Below are positions 43,379 to 52,044 of a DNA stretch of 64,000 bases, piece after piece (the stretch's first letter is position 1; every line of letters begins with the position of its first letter). Source of the DNA: Algorimicrobium sediminis. Lineage in GTDB: Bacteria > Bacteroidota > Bacteroidia > Flavobacteriales > Flavobacteriaceae. The stretch covers positions 496,001 to 560,000 of the forward strand of contig NZ_JBHULS010000001.1 of the NCBI RefSeq assembly GCF_042684585.1, given 5' to 3'. The notes under the pieces are model-generated. The model saw only the letters and a list, made by a program, of their open reading frames with translations. It was not told the origin of the DNA and did no database searches. Position numbers and translations under genes: made by a program.

Positions 43379-45282
43379 AAATGAGCTAATTTATAGGTGT
43401 TGTTTGGTGTTATGCTAATAATATTTTGTTCTAATAATGTTTGTATGGCTTTGTTTAAGTTATCGGATGAGCAATTTAAACCTTCCAAAAGCTCTCTGGA
43501 GGACTGTGCACGTTCTTCTAACATGCCAATTATAGCTTTTTGTAAGTGCTCCGGATTGCTTGGTATTTTAGTGCCGGCTTTTTGGTTAATACATACCGAA
43601 CATATGCCGCAGTTTGTAAGCTCCTTTTCGCCAAAATAGTTTAAAAGTTGTGCGCTTTTGCACATATTGTTGTTGGCAATGTAGTTTAAAACATCGGAAA
43701 CTTGTTTGTGTTTTAATTCGTTTTGCTGGTTTATAATGGGGGCAATCCTGTTTATAGTTTTGTCGTCTTCCCGCGGCACTAAAAATGTAACTTGTGCATC
43801 TGTTTTGGCAATGTGAAGCTGAATTATGGCATCTTTTTCTAATTGCTGAAGGGCGCCAAGTAGTTTGTGTTCGGTTACCGAAGCTTTTTCTGCCATTTTA
43901 AACGTGTTTATTTTTGTTTCTTGTTCAAAAATACCACCGTAGCTTCGTAAAATAGCTTTTACAATAACACTTAAGTCTGTTTGTTTGTTTAAATATTGAA
44001 ACAAAGCTTTGTCCGTTACTAAAAATTGTAAACGGGTATGGTTGTTAAATTGTTTATTTAATGCTATAATACTGGTTCTGTCCAGTGTATTGAGGGCGTT
44101 ATAAGCTATAAGCGTATTAAAACTATAGGTTTTACAAAAGTGATTAAAATTAAAATCCTCGCATATATTTACACCTTCACCATAAGAAACTTGAAAATAG
44201 TTACACAGTTTTCGATACACTTGTTTTATAAACGAAACACTTGGCAGGACTTTGATAAACTGATCTTCAAGTGTTTTCTGGTCGGTGTTATTTTTCAGGA
44301 TTATGGCATAGGCTTTGTCGCCGTTTCTGCCAGCACGACCTGCTTCCTGAAAATAACTTTCTAAACTTTCAGGTAAATTTAAATGAATAACGGTTTTTAC
44401 ATTTGGTTTATCTATGCCCATACCAAAGGCATTGGTAGCAACCATGATGCGTTTTTTTTCGGAAAGCCAATCCTGTAGGCGGGTTTCCTTTTCTGTATCG
44501 GAGAGTCCACCATGAAAAAATGTAGCAGAAAATCCTTTTTTCTGAAGAAAAGTGCTAATTTCTACCGTGGCCAACCGGTTGCGAACATAAATAATGGATG
44601 GTGCGTTGTTTTTAACTAATATGCGCTCCAATTTGTAATGTTTGTCTGCCGTATCAAAACACATATAGGCCAAGTTTTGCCGCTTAAAGGATTGTTTTAA
44701 AATGTTAGGGCTAATAAAGTCTAATTCCTTAACAATATCGGTAACCACCTCGGGGGTTGCCGAGGCTGTTAATGCAATGCAGTTTACGGTTGGTTGGAGT
44801 TCGCGAAGTATTTTAATTTGCTTATAAGCTGGGCGGAAATCATTTCCCCATTGCGACACACAATGGGCCTCGTCCACGGCAATTAAGTTAACGGGCATTT
44901 GGCGTATTCTGTCTTGCACCAACTCTTGCTGCAAGCGTTCGGGCGAAAGATATAGAAACTTATAATTGCCATAAATACAGTTGTCTAAAAGGGTATCTAA
45001 ATTATTATAAGGAATACCACTGGTTAGTGCCATGGCTTTAATGCCTTTGTTTTTTAGGGTTTGCACTTGGTCTTTCATTAAGGCAATTAAAGGCGAAATA
45101 ACGATGCAAATACCAGATTTGGCTAATGCAGGAACTTGAAAACATAACGACTTACCGCCACCTGTTGGCATTAAAGCAAAGGTGTCCTGGCCAGCCATAA
45201 CCGACTCTATAACGGTTTCTTGAAGCGGTTTAAAACTGGTGTAGCCCCAATACCGTTCCAGAATGTTTATAGGTTGCTCCAT
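43375..45282 (-). CDS. recQ: ATP-dependent DNA helicase RecQ
   Basis: The 635-residue superfamily 2 helicase has motif I MPTGGGKSLCFQ near residue 38, the DEAH box LIAVDEAHCVSQWG near 132, motif III TASATPEV near 170, motif V VATNAFGMGIDKPNV near 278 and motif VI QEAGRAGRNG near 312. The RQC zinc site is kept (MCKSAQLLNYFGE, NCGICSVC near 550). The C-terminal HRDC domain is not recognisable, so the protein ends with RQC and a short winged helix-like tail. It unwinds DNA in replication repair. It shares one base with the upstream kinase-like gene and four with fmt. Confidence 0.95.
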   Translation of the reverse strand: MEQPINILERYWGYTSFKPLQETVIESVMAGQDTFALMPTGGGKSLCFQVPALAKSGICIVISPLIALMKDQVQTLKNKGIKAMALTSGIPYNNLDTLLDNCIYGNYKFLYLSPERLQQELVQDRIRQMPVNLIAVDEAHCVSQWGNDFRPAYKQIKILRELQPTVNCIALTASATPEVVTDIVKELDFISPNILKQSFKRQNLAYMCFDTADKHYKLERILVKNNAPSIIYVRNRLATVEISTFLQKKGFSATFFHGGLSDTEKETRLQDWLSEKKRIMVATNAFGMGIDKPNVKTVIHLNLPESLESYFQEAGRAGRNGDKAYAIILKNNTDQKTLEDQFIKVLPSVSFIKQVYRKLCNYFQVSYGEGVNICEDFNFNHFCKTYSFNTLIAYNALNTLDRTSIIALNKQFNNHTRLQFLVTDKALFQYLNKQTDLSVIVKAILRSYGGIFEQETKINTFKMAEKASVTEHKLLGALQQLEKDAIIQLHIAKTDAQVTFLVPREDDKTINRIAPIINQQNELKHKQVSDVLNYIANNNMCKSAQLLNYFGEKELTNCGICSVCINQKAGTKIPSNPEHLQKAIIGMLEERAQSSRELLEGLNCSSDNLNKAIQTLLEQNIISITPNNTYKLAHL

Positions 45283-45827
45283 TATAAATTATTAATGGTA
45301 TCTAAAATATAAGTAGTGCGTTGTTCAACACTTCCAAAAGGTACATCTAATAATTGGTAACCAAATTTAGCGTAGGTTTTTTGTAACTGATGATAAATTT
45401 GTACCGCCTGTTCAAAGTTTTCATAGCGTTCTCTATCGCTCACAAAAATAGCTTCCCAAGGCTTTAATAAAAAAACAGTGTTATACGGATGCTTGCTGCA
45501 GTGTTCTTCAAATGTTTTAGGGTAGGTATCACCAATAAAATCCATGTATGCCAAAATGTCGGGGATACCCCTATCTAAAAAAACCCGAGCAGTTTGCTGT
45601 TTTTCGGCTTCTAAGTATTGTTTCTTTCGGCCTTCTAAAAGTAACTCACTAAAAAGCAAAGGCTTGGTTAAAAAAAGTTGCTCAATGCCATCTTCACGGG
45701 CCTTTAGGGTAATGTCTCGCGATATTTCATCGAAACAAACATACCCCCGTTTTTTTAAGTCGTTAATAATAGAGGTCTTTCCAGTTCCTGGGCCACCGGT
45801 AATAACTATTTTTTGTGTTTCTTGCAT
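45282..45827 (-). CDS. NadR/Ttd14-like P-loop NTPase
   Basis: The 181-residue protein starts with a P-loop VITGGPGTGKTSIINDLKKRG near residue 8, followed by CFDEISRDI, and FLDRGIPDILAYMDF near residue 84 as the Walker-B-like D-R-G. This is the AAA_28 group related to the NadR kinase domain. The substrate is not known; proposed roles are small-molecule kinases. The gene starts a leftward unit with recQ and fmt (one-base overlap), divergent to the DUF493 gene. Confidence 0.8.
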   Translation of the reverse strand: MQETQKIVITGGPGTGKTSIINDLKKRGYVCFDEISRDITLKAREDGIEQLFLTKPLLFSELLLEGRKKQYLEAEKQQTARVFLDRGIPDILAYMDFIGDTYPKTFEEHCSKHPYNTVFLLKPWEAIFVSDRERYENFEQAVQIYHQLQKTYAKFGYQLLDVPFGSVEQRTTYILDTINNL

Positions 45828-45927
45828 ATTTATTTTTGGCAGGATTTTGGATGTAAAATTCGTAATTAAAAAGGAAACTAAAAAATGACAAGGAAATAGT
45901 ATCTTTGTAATCTTAAAAAAAATTAAA

Positions 45928-46221
45928 ATGGAGCAGAAATTAAAGACAGAGGCTTTTTATGCCAAACTAAAAGTACAATTGTACGATACAGCTTTATGGC
46001 CTTCGCAATATTTATACAAATTTATAGTAGAAACTAAAGGGCGAAGCGTGGCAGACATTGAAGCGCTGTTTAACAACATGGGCGCTGTTATAAAAACCAA
46101 AGAATCTAAAAATGGTAAGTATACCAGTGTGTCTATACACGTAACCATGAAAACACCAGACCACGTCATTAGCAAATACAAAGAAGTAGCAGAAAAGATT
46201 GAAGGGGTTATTAGCCTTTAA
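45928..46221 (+). CDS. DUF493 family protein (YbeD-like)
   Basis: The 97-residue protein has the ferredoxin-like strand pattern of DUF493: LYDTALWPSQYLYKFIVETK, a helix with DIEALFNNMGAVIK, and KYTSVSIHVTMKTPDHVISKYKEV (from about residue 63). E. coli YbeD is of this family; the fold resembles ACT domains and a regulatory role is supposed. A -7 element TATCTTTG lies at 45900-45907, 20 bases before the start. The DUF4290 gene follows on the same strand. Confidence 0.85.
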   Translation: MEQKLKTEAFYAKLKVQLYDTALWPSQYLYKFIVETKGRSVADIEALFNNMGAVIKTKESKNGKYTSVSIHVTMKTPDHVISKYKEVAEKIEGVISL

Positions 46222-46293
46222 TATTTTTTTGTACTTTGCGCATACACCAACTTGGTGTGCTTTAAAGAAACTTTCTACACACAAATACTTATT

Positions 46294-46944
46294 TTGACAA
46301 ACTATTTAGAATACAATTCCGAGCGCGAGCACTTAATAATACCGGAATATGGCAGGCATTTGCAAAAAATGATTAACTACGCAAAAACACGCGAAACAAA
46401 AGAAGAGCGTAACAAATTAGCAAAAGCCATTATTTCTGTTATGGGTAATTTACAGCCGCATTTGCGCGATGTACCCGATTTTCAGCATAAACTCTGGGAT
46501 CAGTTGTTTATTATGTCTAATTTTGAATTAGATGCCGATTCGCCTTTTCCGTTGCCATCGCCAGATACGCTAAACGAGCGTCCGGAGCATTTGCCTTATC
46601 CGCAAAATTTTCCAAAATATCGGTTTTATGGAAATAATATAAAAACCATGATAGATGTGGCTAATACGTGGGAAGAAGGTGAACTTAAAAATGCACTGGT
46701 ATATACCATTGCTAACCACATGAAAAAGTGTTTTTTAAATTGGAACAAAGACACTGTTGAAGATGCCGTTATTTTTGAACATTTAAGAGAACTTTCCGAT
46801 GGCAAAATTAACTTGTTACATGCAGACGAAGATTTAACAGACGCCTCAAGTTTAATGCGTCAGAAAAACAAATACAGTTCTAATACCGGAAAGAAATCGC
46901 ATCAGAAAAAAAGCAGTTCAAACCGATCAAGAAAACGCTACTAA
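46294..46944 (+). CDS. DUF4290 family protein
   Basis: The protein (216 residues from this start) matches DUF4290, a Bacteroidota-only family: NYLEYNSEREHLIIPEYGRH, LQKMINYAKTRE and NLQPHLRDVPDFQHKLWDQL are its conserved blocks. The C-terminus is basic and rich in Ser/Lys (GKKSHQKKSSSNRSRKRY). No ATG precedes residue 39 of the long frame, so translation must start at a TTG; 46294 is preferred over 46252 because family members begin just before the L-E-Y-N-S-E-R block. It lies 8 bases before murA and is probably cotranscribed with it. Function unknown. Confidence 0.75.
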   Translation: MTNYLEYNSEREHLIIPEYGRHLQKMINYAKTRETKEERNKLAKAIISVMGNLQPHLRDVPDFQHKLWDQLFIMSNFELDADSPFPLPSPDTLNERPEHLPYPQNFPKYRFYGNNIKTMIDVANTWEEGELKNALVYTIANHMKKCFLNWNKDTVEDAVIFEHLRELSDGKINLLHADEDLTDASSLMRQKNKYSSNTGKKSHQKKSSSNRSRKRY

Positions 46945-46952
46945 CAAGCAAT

Positions 46953-48260
46953 ATGGGAATATTTAAAATTGAAGGCGGCAAACAATTAAAGGGTCAGATA
47001 CAGCCTCAAGGAGCAAAAAACGAAGCGTTGCAAATTTTATGTGCCGTTTTATTAACACCAGAAAAAGTTACCATACATAATATTCCAGATATTATAGATG
47101 TTAATAAACTTATAGATTTACTTGGTAATTTAGGGGTTACTGTTGAAAAACTAGCGTCTGGTAGCTACACGTTTCAAGCAAAAACAGTTAATTTACAATA
47201 CCTAGAATCCGAAGCATTTAAGCAAGATGGCCGCGGTTTGCGTGGGTCTATTATGATTGTTGGACCACTTTTAGCGCGTTTTGGAAAAGGATACATTCCA
47301 AAGCCCGGAGGCGATAAAATAGGTAGAAGACGTTTGGATACGCACTTTGAGGGTTTTATTAAGCTTGGTGCTACCTTTAGGTATAATCGCGAAGATTATT
47401 TTTATGGCGTAGAGGCTACCCAATTGCAAGGTACTAACATGTTGCTAGACGAAGCCTCTGTAACTGGTACAGCCAATATTGTTATGGCTGCTGTGTTAGC
47501 CAAAGGCACTACCACCATATACAATGCCGCTTGCGAACCCTATTTACAGCAGTTGTGTAACATGCTAAACCGCATGGGAGCCAAAATTAAAGGTATTGGC
47601 TCCAACTTATTAACCATTGAAGGTGTTACCAGTTTACAAGGAACAGTACATACCATGCTTCCTGATATGATTGAAATAGGGAGTTGGATTGGTTTAGCAG
47701 CTATGACTAAAAGTGAATTAACCATAACCAATGTAAATTGGGAGTATTTGGGTCAAATTCCAAATGTGTTCAGAAAACTGGGGATTACCGTTGAAAAACG
47801 TGGCGATGATATTTTTATTCCTGCCCATAAAAATGGCTATGAAATACAAAATTATATAGACGGTTCGGTGTTAACAATTTCCGATGCACCATGGCCTGGT
47901 TTTACGCCAGATTTATTAAGTATAATTCTCGTGGTTGCCACGCAAGCTAGAGGCAGCGTGCTTATTCATCAAAAAATGTTTGAAAGTCGTTTGTTTTTTG
48001 TAGACAAGCTAATTGATATGGGAGCCAAAATTATTTTGTGCGATCCGCACCGTGCGGTGGTAATAGGGCACGATTTTAAATCGCAATTAAAAGCAACCAC
48101 CATGACATCGCCAGATATTAGAGCTGGTGTTTCTTTACTTATTGCTGCACTTTCAGCAAAAGGTACTTCTACCATTCATAATATTGAACAAATAGATCGT
48201 GGCTATGAACATATTGATATGCGCTTAAAAGCTATTGGCGCGCAAATTGAGCGTGTTTAA
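46953..48260 (+). CDS. murA: UDP-N-acetylglucosamine 1-carboxyvinyltransferase
   Basis: The 435-residue enzyme has the two-domain EPSP-synthase-like fold: GGKQLKGQIQPQGAKNEALQ at the start, DGRGLRGSIMIVGPLLARFGK near 92, PGGDKIGRRRLDTH near 118 and PDIRAGVSLLIAALSAKG near 388 with the conserved D-x-R. It transfers enolpyruvate from PEP to UDP-GlcNAc, the first step in peptidoglycan synthesis. The position of the fosfomycin-reactive Cys (GCxIG in E. coli, residue 115) corresponds to the KPGGDKIG segment, which carries Asp in place of Cys. This is a substitution known in some naturally fosfomycin-resistant MurA proteins. Confidence 0.93.
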   Translation: MGIFKIEGGKQLKGQIQPQGAKNEALQILCAVLLTPEKVTIHNIPDIIDVNKLIDLLGNLGVTVEKLASGSYTFQAKTVNLQYLESEAFKQDGRGLRGSIMIVGPLLARFGKGYIPKPGGDKIGRRRLDTHFEGFIKLGATFRYNREDYFYGVEATQLQGTNMLLDEASVTGTANIVMAAVLAKGTTTIYNAACEPYLQQLCNMLNRMGAKIKGIGSNLLTIEGVTSLQGTVHTMLPDMIEIGSWIGLAAMTKSELTITNVNWEYLGQIPNVFRKLGITVEKRGDDIFIPAHKNGYEIQNYIDGSVLTISDAPWPGFTPDLLSIILVVATQARGSVLIHQKMFESRLFFVDKLIDMGAKIILCDPHRAVVIGHDFKSQLKATTMTSPDIRAGVSLLIAALSAKGTSTIHNIEQIDRGYEHIDMRLKAIGAQIERV

Positions 48261-48330
48261 TTAAAAACTTTATGTAAATAAAACTGGCAGAGCTTACTTA
48301 AACAAATAAATACGTTCCTAGAAATTAAAT

Positions 48331-48370
48331 AAAAAAGCTTCCAGATTTATATAAATCTGGAAGCTTTTTT
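48331..48370. terminator. bidirectional terminator between murA and the photolyase cluster
   Basis: AAAAAAGCTTCCAGATTTA (48331-48349) and TAAATCTGGAAGCTTTTTT (48352-48370) form a 19-pair stem with a two-base centre. Both convergent units can end here. Confidence 0.88.
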
Positions 48371-48393
48371 GGTAATTAATATTAAGCTTTGGG

Positions 48394-49698
48394 TTAAGCA
48401 ACTGCTTCTTTATAAACTTTTAAACAGCGTTCGCGGGCTTCTTTATGGTCTACTATCGGTTTTGGATAATCTAATTCTTGAAACTCTGGCACCCATTTTT
48501 TTATGTATTCTAAATCTTTATCAAATTTTTTAATTTGTGTTGTCGGGTTAAAAATTCTAAAATAAGGCGATGCATCAACCCCAGAGCCTGCTACCCATTG
48601 CCAATTACCAACATTACTAGCCATTTCGTAATCGTGTAACTTTTCAGCAAAATAAGCTTCGCCCCAACGCCAGTCTATTAGCAAATGTTTACACAAAAAA
48701 CTACCTACTAACATGCGTACTCTATTATGCATAAAACCTGTTTGGTTTAATTCGCGCATACCAGCATCTACCAATGGGTAACCAGTTTTGCCTGCGCACC
48801 ACGCTTTAAATTCAGATTCGTTATTACGCCATGCAATCCTGCCGTATTTGGGTTTAAAACTATCGGTTTCCGTATGTGGGAAATGCCATAATATTTGCAT
48901 AAAAAATTCACGCCAAATTAGCTCCTCTAAAAACGTTTCATTTTTTTCGGCGAGTGCTTTTTTTAACATTTTTCGGATGCTCACCGTACCAAAACGCAGA
49001 TGAGGTCCTAAACGCGATGTACCGTCTTTTGCTGGGTAATTTCGGGTATCTTCGTATTCCTGTATTAAAGTTGGCGTAACGGTGTAGGGTTCTATTTGTT
49101 GTTCAGATTGTTCAAATCCCATCTCCGATAACTCTAAATTTGGCAATAAACTATGAGCCACCAAATTGTCTAGATAACTGTTGGTGTAAAAAATTTCTAA
49201 TTCAGCTTCCTTAAAAGTGGCTTTCCAGGTTTTCATGTAAGGTGTATAAACACGGTAGGGTGTACCATCGTCTTTTACAATCTCACTTTTTTCAAAAATA
49301 ACCTGATCTTTAAACGTTTTAAAGTCTATTTTCTTGCTATCCAAAAATGTTTTTATGGCCTCATCCCGTTTTTTAGCATAAGGTTCATAATCATGATTGG
49401 TATATACTGCAGCAATTTGATAGGATTCGCATAGCGTTTTAAAAATAGTTTCTGGTTTACCGTGGAATATGGCTATACTGCTGTTATGCGCTTCGCGAAG
49501 GGTTTTGCGCATGTCCTGGATGGTGTTGTAAATAAAACTTACACGCGCGTCTTGCTTGGGCAGCGAGTCTAAAATATCGGAATCGAAAATAAAAATTGGC
49601 AACACCGGGTGCGCGCCTTTAAGGGCTTCAAAAAAGCCTTTATTGTCATCCAGACGTAAATCCCTTCGAAACCAAAAAATGTTAACAGGTTGCTTCAT
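48394..49698 (-). CDS. phr: class I CPD photolyase (deoxyribodipyrimidine photo-lyase)
   Basis: The 434-residue protein has an N-terminal antenna-type Rossmann domain (FWFRRDLRLDDNKGF near residue 9) and the FAD domain. The latter has TSRLGPHLRFGTVSIR near 226, LIWREFFMQILWHFP near 259, the DNA-contact block TGYPLVDAGMRELNQTGFMHNRVRM near 310 (given in two parts; HNRVRM is the active-site Asn-Arg) and NVGNWQWVAGSG near 366. The electron-transfer tryptophans corresponding to E. coli W382, W359 and W306 are kept. It splits cyclobutane pyrimidine dimers with blue light. It is the last gene of the long photobiology run, two bases after the SRPBCC gene. Confidence 0.92.
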   Translation of the reverse strand: MKQPVNIFWFRRDLRLDDNKGFFEALKGAHPVLPIFIFDSDILDSLPKQDARVSFIYNTIQDMRKTLREAHNSSIAIFHGKPETIFKTLCESYQIAAVYTNHDYEPYAKKRDEAIKTFLDSKKIDFKTFKDQVIFEKSEIVKDDGTPYRVYTPYMKTWKATFKEAELEIFYTNSYLDNLVAHSLLPNLELSEMGFEQSEQQIEPYTVTPTLIQEYEDTRNYPAKDGTSRLGPHLRFGTVSIRKMLKKALAEKNETFLEELIWREFFMQILWHFPHTETDSFKPKYGRIAWRNNESEFKAWCAGKTGYPLVDAGMRELNQTGFMHNRVRMLVGSFLCKHLLIDWRWGEAYFAEKLHDYEMASNVGNWQWVAGSGVDASPYFRIFNPTTQIKKFDKDLEYIKKWVPEFQELDYPKPIVDHKEARERCLKVYKEAVA

Positions 49699-49700
49699 AC

Positions 49701-50162
49701 TTACAAAGTTCCAAATAATTCTGTTAATTTTTCTTGTCTGTAGGCAAAAATTTCTTCTAATTTTGGCTTAACTAAAATAGGATGTACCAGCTGTCCTAAA
49801 ATTCCTAGCGGCACTTTATAATCTATAATATCTTCCATTTCAACGCCACCTTCAACAGCTTTTATAAAGTGTTTGTGGTGCCAAAGTGCATAAGGGCCAA
49901 AACGCTGTTCATCCACAAAATAGTGTTTGTCTGCTACATGTGTTATTTCGGTAACCCACTTGGTTTTAATGCCCAAAATTGGTGTCACAATATACTGAAT
50001 TAGTTGTCCGGCATACATGGGCCTGTCTGCTCCAGAAATTATATTAAAACCCATATAATCTGGTGTAATGGTTTTTAAATTTCTAGGATTGGATAAAAAC
50101 GCCCATGCTTGATCTACAGATATGGGTAAAGTTTGTTTTCTGTGAAACGTGTATATTTTCAT
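49701..50162 (-). CDS. SRPBCC family protein (polyketide cyclase/ligand-binding type)
   Basis: The 153-residue protein has the SRPBCC helix-grip pattern: HRKQTLPISVDQAWAFLSNP near residue 7, NLKTITPDYMGFNI, then strands ending YFVDEQRFGPYALWHHKHFI and a long C-terminal helix (KPKLEEIFAYRQEKLTELF). It binds a hydrophobic ligand; which one is not known. Its start overlaps the tspO stop by one base, and it lies two bases before the CPD photolyase gene. SRPBCC proteins of this kind are often next to photolyases or SDR genes. Confidence 0.82.
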   Translation of the reverse strand: MKIYTFHRKQTLPISVDQAWAFLSNPRNLKTITPDYMGFNIISGADRPMYAGQLIQYIVTPILGIKTKWVTEITHVADKHYFVDEQRFGPYALWHHKHFIKAVEGGVEMEDIIDYKVPLGILGQLVHPILVKPKLEEIFAYRQEKLTELFGTL

Positions 50163-50626
50163 TAATTATTGAGTAAAACATAAAAATTTAACGACGTAGC
50201 TATACAAAGCCAAATTATATATGGAATTAGTAAATAGCGCCAAGTACTTAAACTACCCATTGTATAGGTGAAAAAGAAAAATAAAATTACCACTGTTAGT
50301 AAAACTAATACTATTAAGGCGGGTAACACTAATTGCTGATTAAAAAACAAATAGTTCCAAGAAACATTTAATAGTACCTGAAAAGCAAAAATAACAATTA
50401 AGTTTGGCGAGCTGTAATTTTTAAATAAATGCGCTAAATACACCGAAAAACACAGCATAATAAGTGTCCACGCCACGCCAAAAACCCAACCCGGTGGTGT
50501 CCATGGCGCTTTATTTAAATTTGTATACCATGCCGATGTTGCACCATTACCCATAAACCAGTTTCCTATGGCAAGGCCTCCAAAGTTTATTATTAAAAAT
50601 AGGAGGAGTAGCGGAACAAATTTCAT
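50162..50626 (-). CDS. tspO: TspO/MBR family membrane protein
   Basis: The 154-residue protein has five membrane helices and the family's W-rich first loop, WYTNLNKAPWTPPGWVFGVAW (given from residue 33; the last W begins TM2). The N-terminal part GGLAIGNWFMG and the WNYLFFNQQL block in TM3-TM4 also fit. TspO binds porphyrins and sterol-like ligands and in bacteria is linked to photo-oxidative stress and tetrapyrrole export or breakdown. Its place in a photolyase cluster agrees with this. It starts one base after the stop of the small Lacal_2735-type gene. Confidence 0.9.
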   Translation of the reverse strand: MKFVPLLLLFLIINFGGLAIGNWFMGNGATSAWYTNLNKAPWTPPGWVFGVAWTLIMLCFSVYLAHLFKNYSSPNLIVIFAFQVLLNVSWNYLFFNQQLVLPALIVLVLLTVVILFFFFTYTMGSLSTWRYLLIPYIIWLCIATSLNFYVLLNN

Positions 50627-50627
50627 G

Positions 50628-50798
50628 TTATTTGCTTTGAAGTTCCTCTATGCGTTTGGCTATTTTTTCAGCCTCGGCGTATTTTAGGTCACTGGCTTTC
50701 CTGTCCGTTGTGGACAGCCTGTGCCAATCCTTCATGAGCGATTCGTATTGTTTTTGAAGTTTTTCAACTTCCGATTTTCCTTTAAATAATCCGAACAT
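50628..50798 (-). CDS. Lacal_2735-type small protein
   Basis: A 56-residue frame starts MFGLFKGKSEVEKLQKQYES and continues LMKDWHRLSTTDRKASDLKY, ending IEELQSK. It fits the flavobacterial Lacal_2735 family, small helical proteins with the M-F-G-L-F-K start and a S-x-x-D/N-R-K-A-S-D-x-K-Y-A-E-A core. Two helices in a hairpin are likely, and the function is unknown. It is packed between the glutathione peroxidase gene (two-base gap) and tspO (one-base gap), so it is surely part of the same transcript. Confidence 0.88.
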   Translation of the reverse strand: MFGLFKGKSEVEKLQKQYESLMKDWHRLSTTDRKASDLKYAEAEKIAKRIEELQSK

Positions 50799-50800
50799 AT

Positions 50801-51346
50801 TTATCGTGTTAGGTGTTTAGTTATTTTTCCACTCATGGGGTTGGTAACCGAGAAAAAGTAATCTACCAAATGGCCTTCACCATCTACTAAATACTTTTGA
50901 AAATTCCATTTTACAGAGGAATTGGATTGCCCATTTAGCGTTTTGTTTGTTAGCCATTTGTAAAGTGGGTGTTGGTTGTTGCCCTTTACATCTACCTTTT
51001 CGGTCATTACAAAACTAACGCCGTAGTTGGCCTGACAAAAACTTTGAATATCTGCTGCGGTTCCTGGTTCTTGACCTCCAAACTGATTACAAGGTACGCC
51101 AATAATCATTAAGTTGTTTTTATAGTTGTCGTATAATTTTTGTAAATCTTCATATTGGCCAGTAAAACCACATTTTGAAGCGACGTTTACAAATAATATG
51201 TGTTTGCCTTTAAAGTCTGAAAGCGCTATGGGGTTGCCATCTAGTCCATTAATGGCTATGTCGTAAATAGATTGTGTTGGTTGGCTTTGTGCCGATGTAT
51301 TTTTAAATAAGCTTAGCATAAGAATAAAAATAAAAAAGTGTTTCAT
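50801..51346 (-). CDS. exported glutathione peroxidase (Cys type)
   Basis: The 181-residue protein has a Sec signal peptide (after NTSAQ, about residue 20), so it works outside the cytosol, unlike most bacterial homologues. The catalytic Cys is in NVASKCGFTGQYEDL near residue 59, the Gln in GVPCNQFGGQEPG near 93 and the Trp in SSVKWNFQKYLVD near 147, completing the C-Q-W triad. It reduces peroxides, most likely with thioredoxin-type donors. It lies three bases after an SDR gene within the light cluster, pointing to a role in photo-oxidative defence. Confidence 0.9.
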   Translation of the reverse strand: MKHFFIFILMLSLFKNTSAQSQPTQSIYDIAINGLDGNPIALSDFKGKHILFVNVASKCGFTGQYEDLQKLYDNYKNNLMIIGVPCNQFGGQEPGTAADIQSFCQANYGVSFVMTEKVDVKGNNQHPLYKWLTNKTLNGQSNSSVKWNFQKYLVDGEGHLVDYFFSVTNPMSGKITKHLTR

Positions 51347-51349
51347 AAA

Positions 51350-52033
51350 TTATAGTTTGAACGATACGATACCGCAATCCATTTCAAATATCTGTCCTGA
51401 AATTGAAGCGGCTTGATCCGATAATAAAAATGCAGCCATTTGTGCCACTTCAGTAGGGTTTAAAAATTTCTTAAGCGGATGGCGCTCTGTCATGTTTTCA
51501 ACCATTTTATCATTACGTAATAAATTGGCCGCTAAAGAGGTATCTGTAACAGTTGGTGCTATGGCATTGACGCGAACTGTTGGTGCTAATTCTGCGCCTA
51601 CAGATTTTACCAAGCCTTCTACAGCAGATTTGGCTGCAGCTACACTAGCATGGAAAGGCATACCCAATTTTGTAGCCACGGTGCTAAAAAATAGCATAGC
51701 AGGTTTGTCGCCTTTTTTTAAAACAGGCAGGTATTTTTGCATGGCTTTTACTGCACCTATCACATTTATTTCAAAATCCGAACGGAAGTCATCTAGTTTT
51801 AAACGGCCTACTGGTTTTAAATTTATGCTACCAGGGCAGTAAATTAGTCCGTCTGCTTGCTCCAAATCTGGTAAATTATCTTCCAGAATGTCAACGTTGT
51901 AATGTGTTAAGTTACGATGTTCAATTTCTGGAGCCGTCCGGCTTAAGTTAATTACTTCGTGTTGTTCTAATAAATTTTTGGTGATAGCAAGACCAATGCC
52001 TTTGCTACCACCAATGATTATGTAAGTTTTCAT
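51350..52033 (-). CDS. SDR-fold protein lacking the catalytic Tyr
   Basis: The 227-residue protein has an SDR fold with the nucleotide motif GGSKGIGLAI near residue 8, LIYCPGSINLKPVG in place of the NNAG block near residue 63, and Ser in FFSTVATKLG. In the active-site helix, however, the sequence is HASVAAAKSAVEG: the Lys of Y-x-x-x-K is kept, but the Tyr position is Val. Closely similar proteins occur beside photolyase genes in other bacteria, as far as I remember. It may bind NAD(P) without reducing, or use another mechanism. It lies 11 bases after the 74-residue protein gene and three before the peroxidase gene. Confidence 0.85.
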   Translation of the reverse strand: MKTYIIIGGSKGIGLAITKNLLEQHEVINLSRTAPEIEHRNLTHYNVDILEDNLPDLEQADGLIYCPGSINLKPVGRLKLDDFRSDFEINVIGAVKAMQKYLPVLKKGDKPAMLFFSTVATKLGMPFHASVAAAKSAVEGLVKSVGAELAPTVRVNAIAPTVTDTSLAANLLRNDKMVENMTERHPLKKFLNPTEVAQMAAFLLSDQAASISGQIFEMDCGIVSFKL

Positions 52034-52044
52034 TTAGTATTTTA

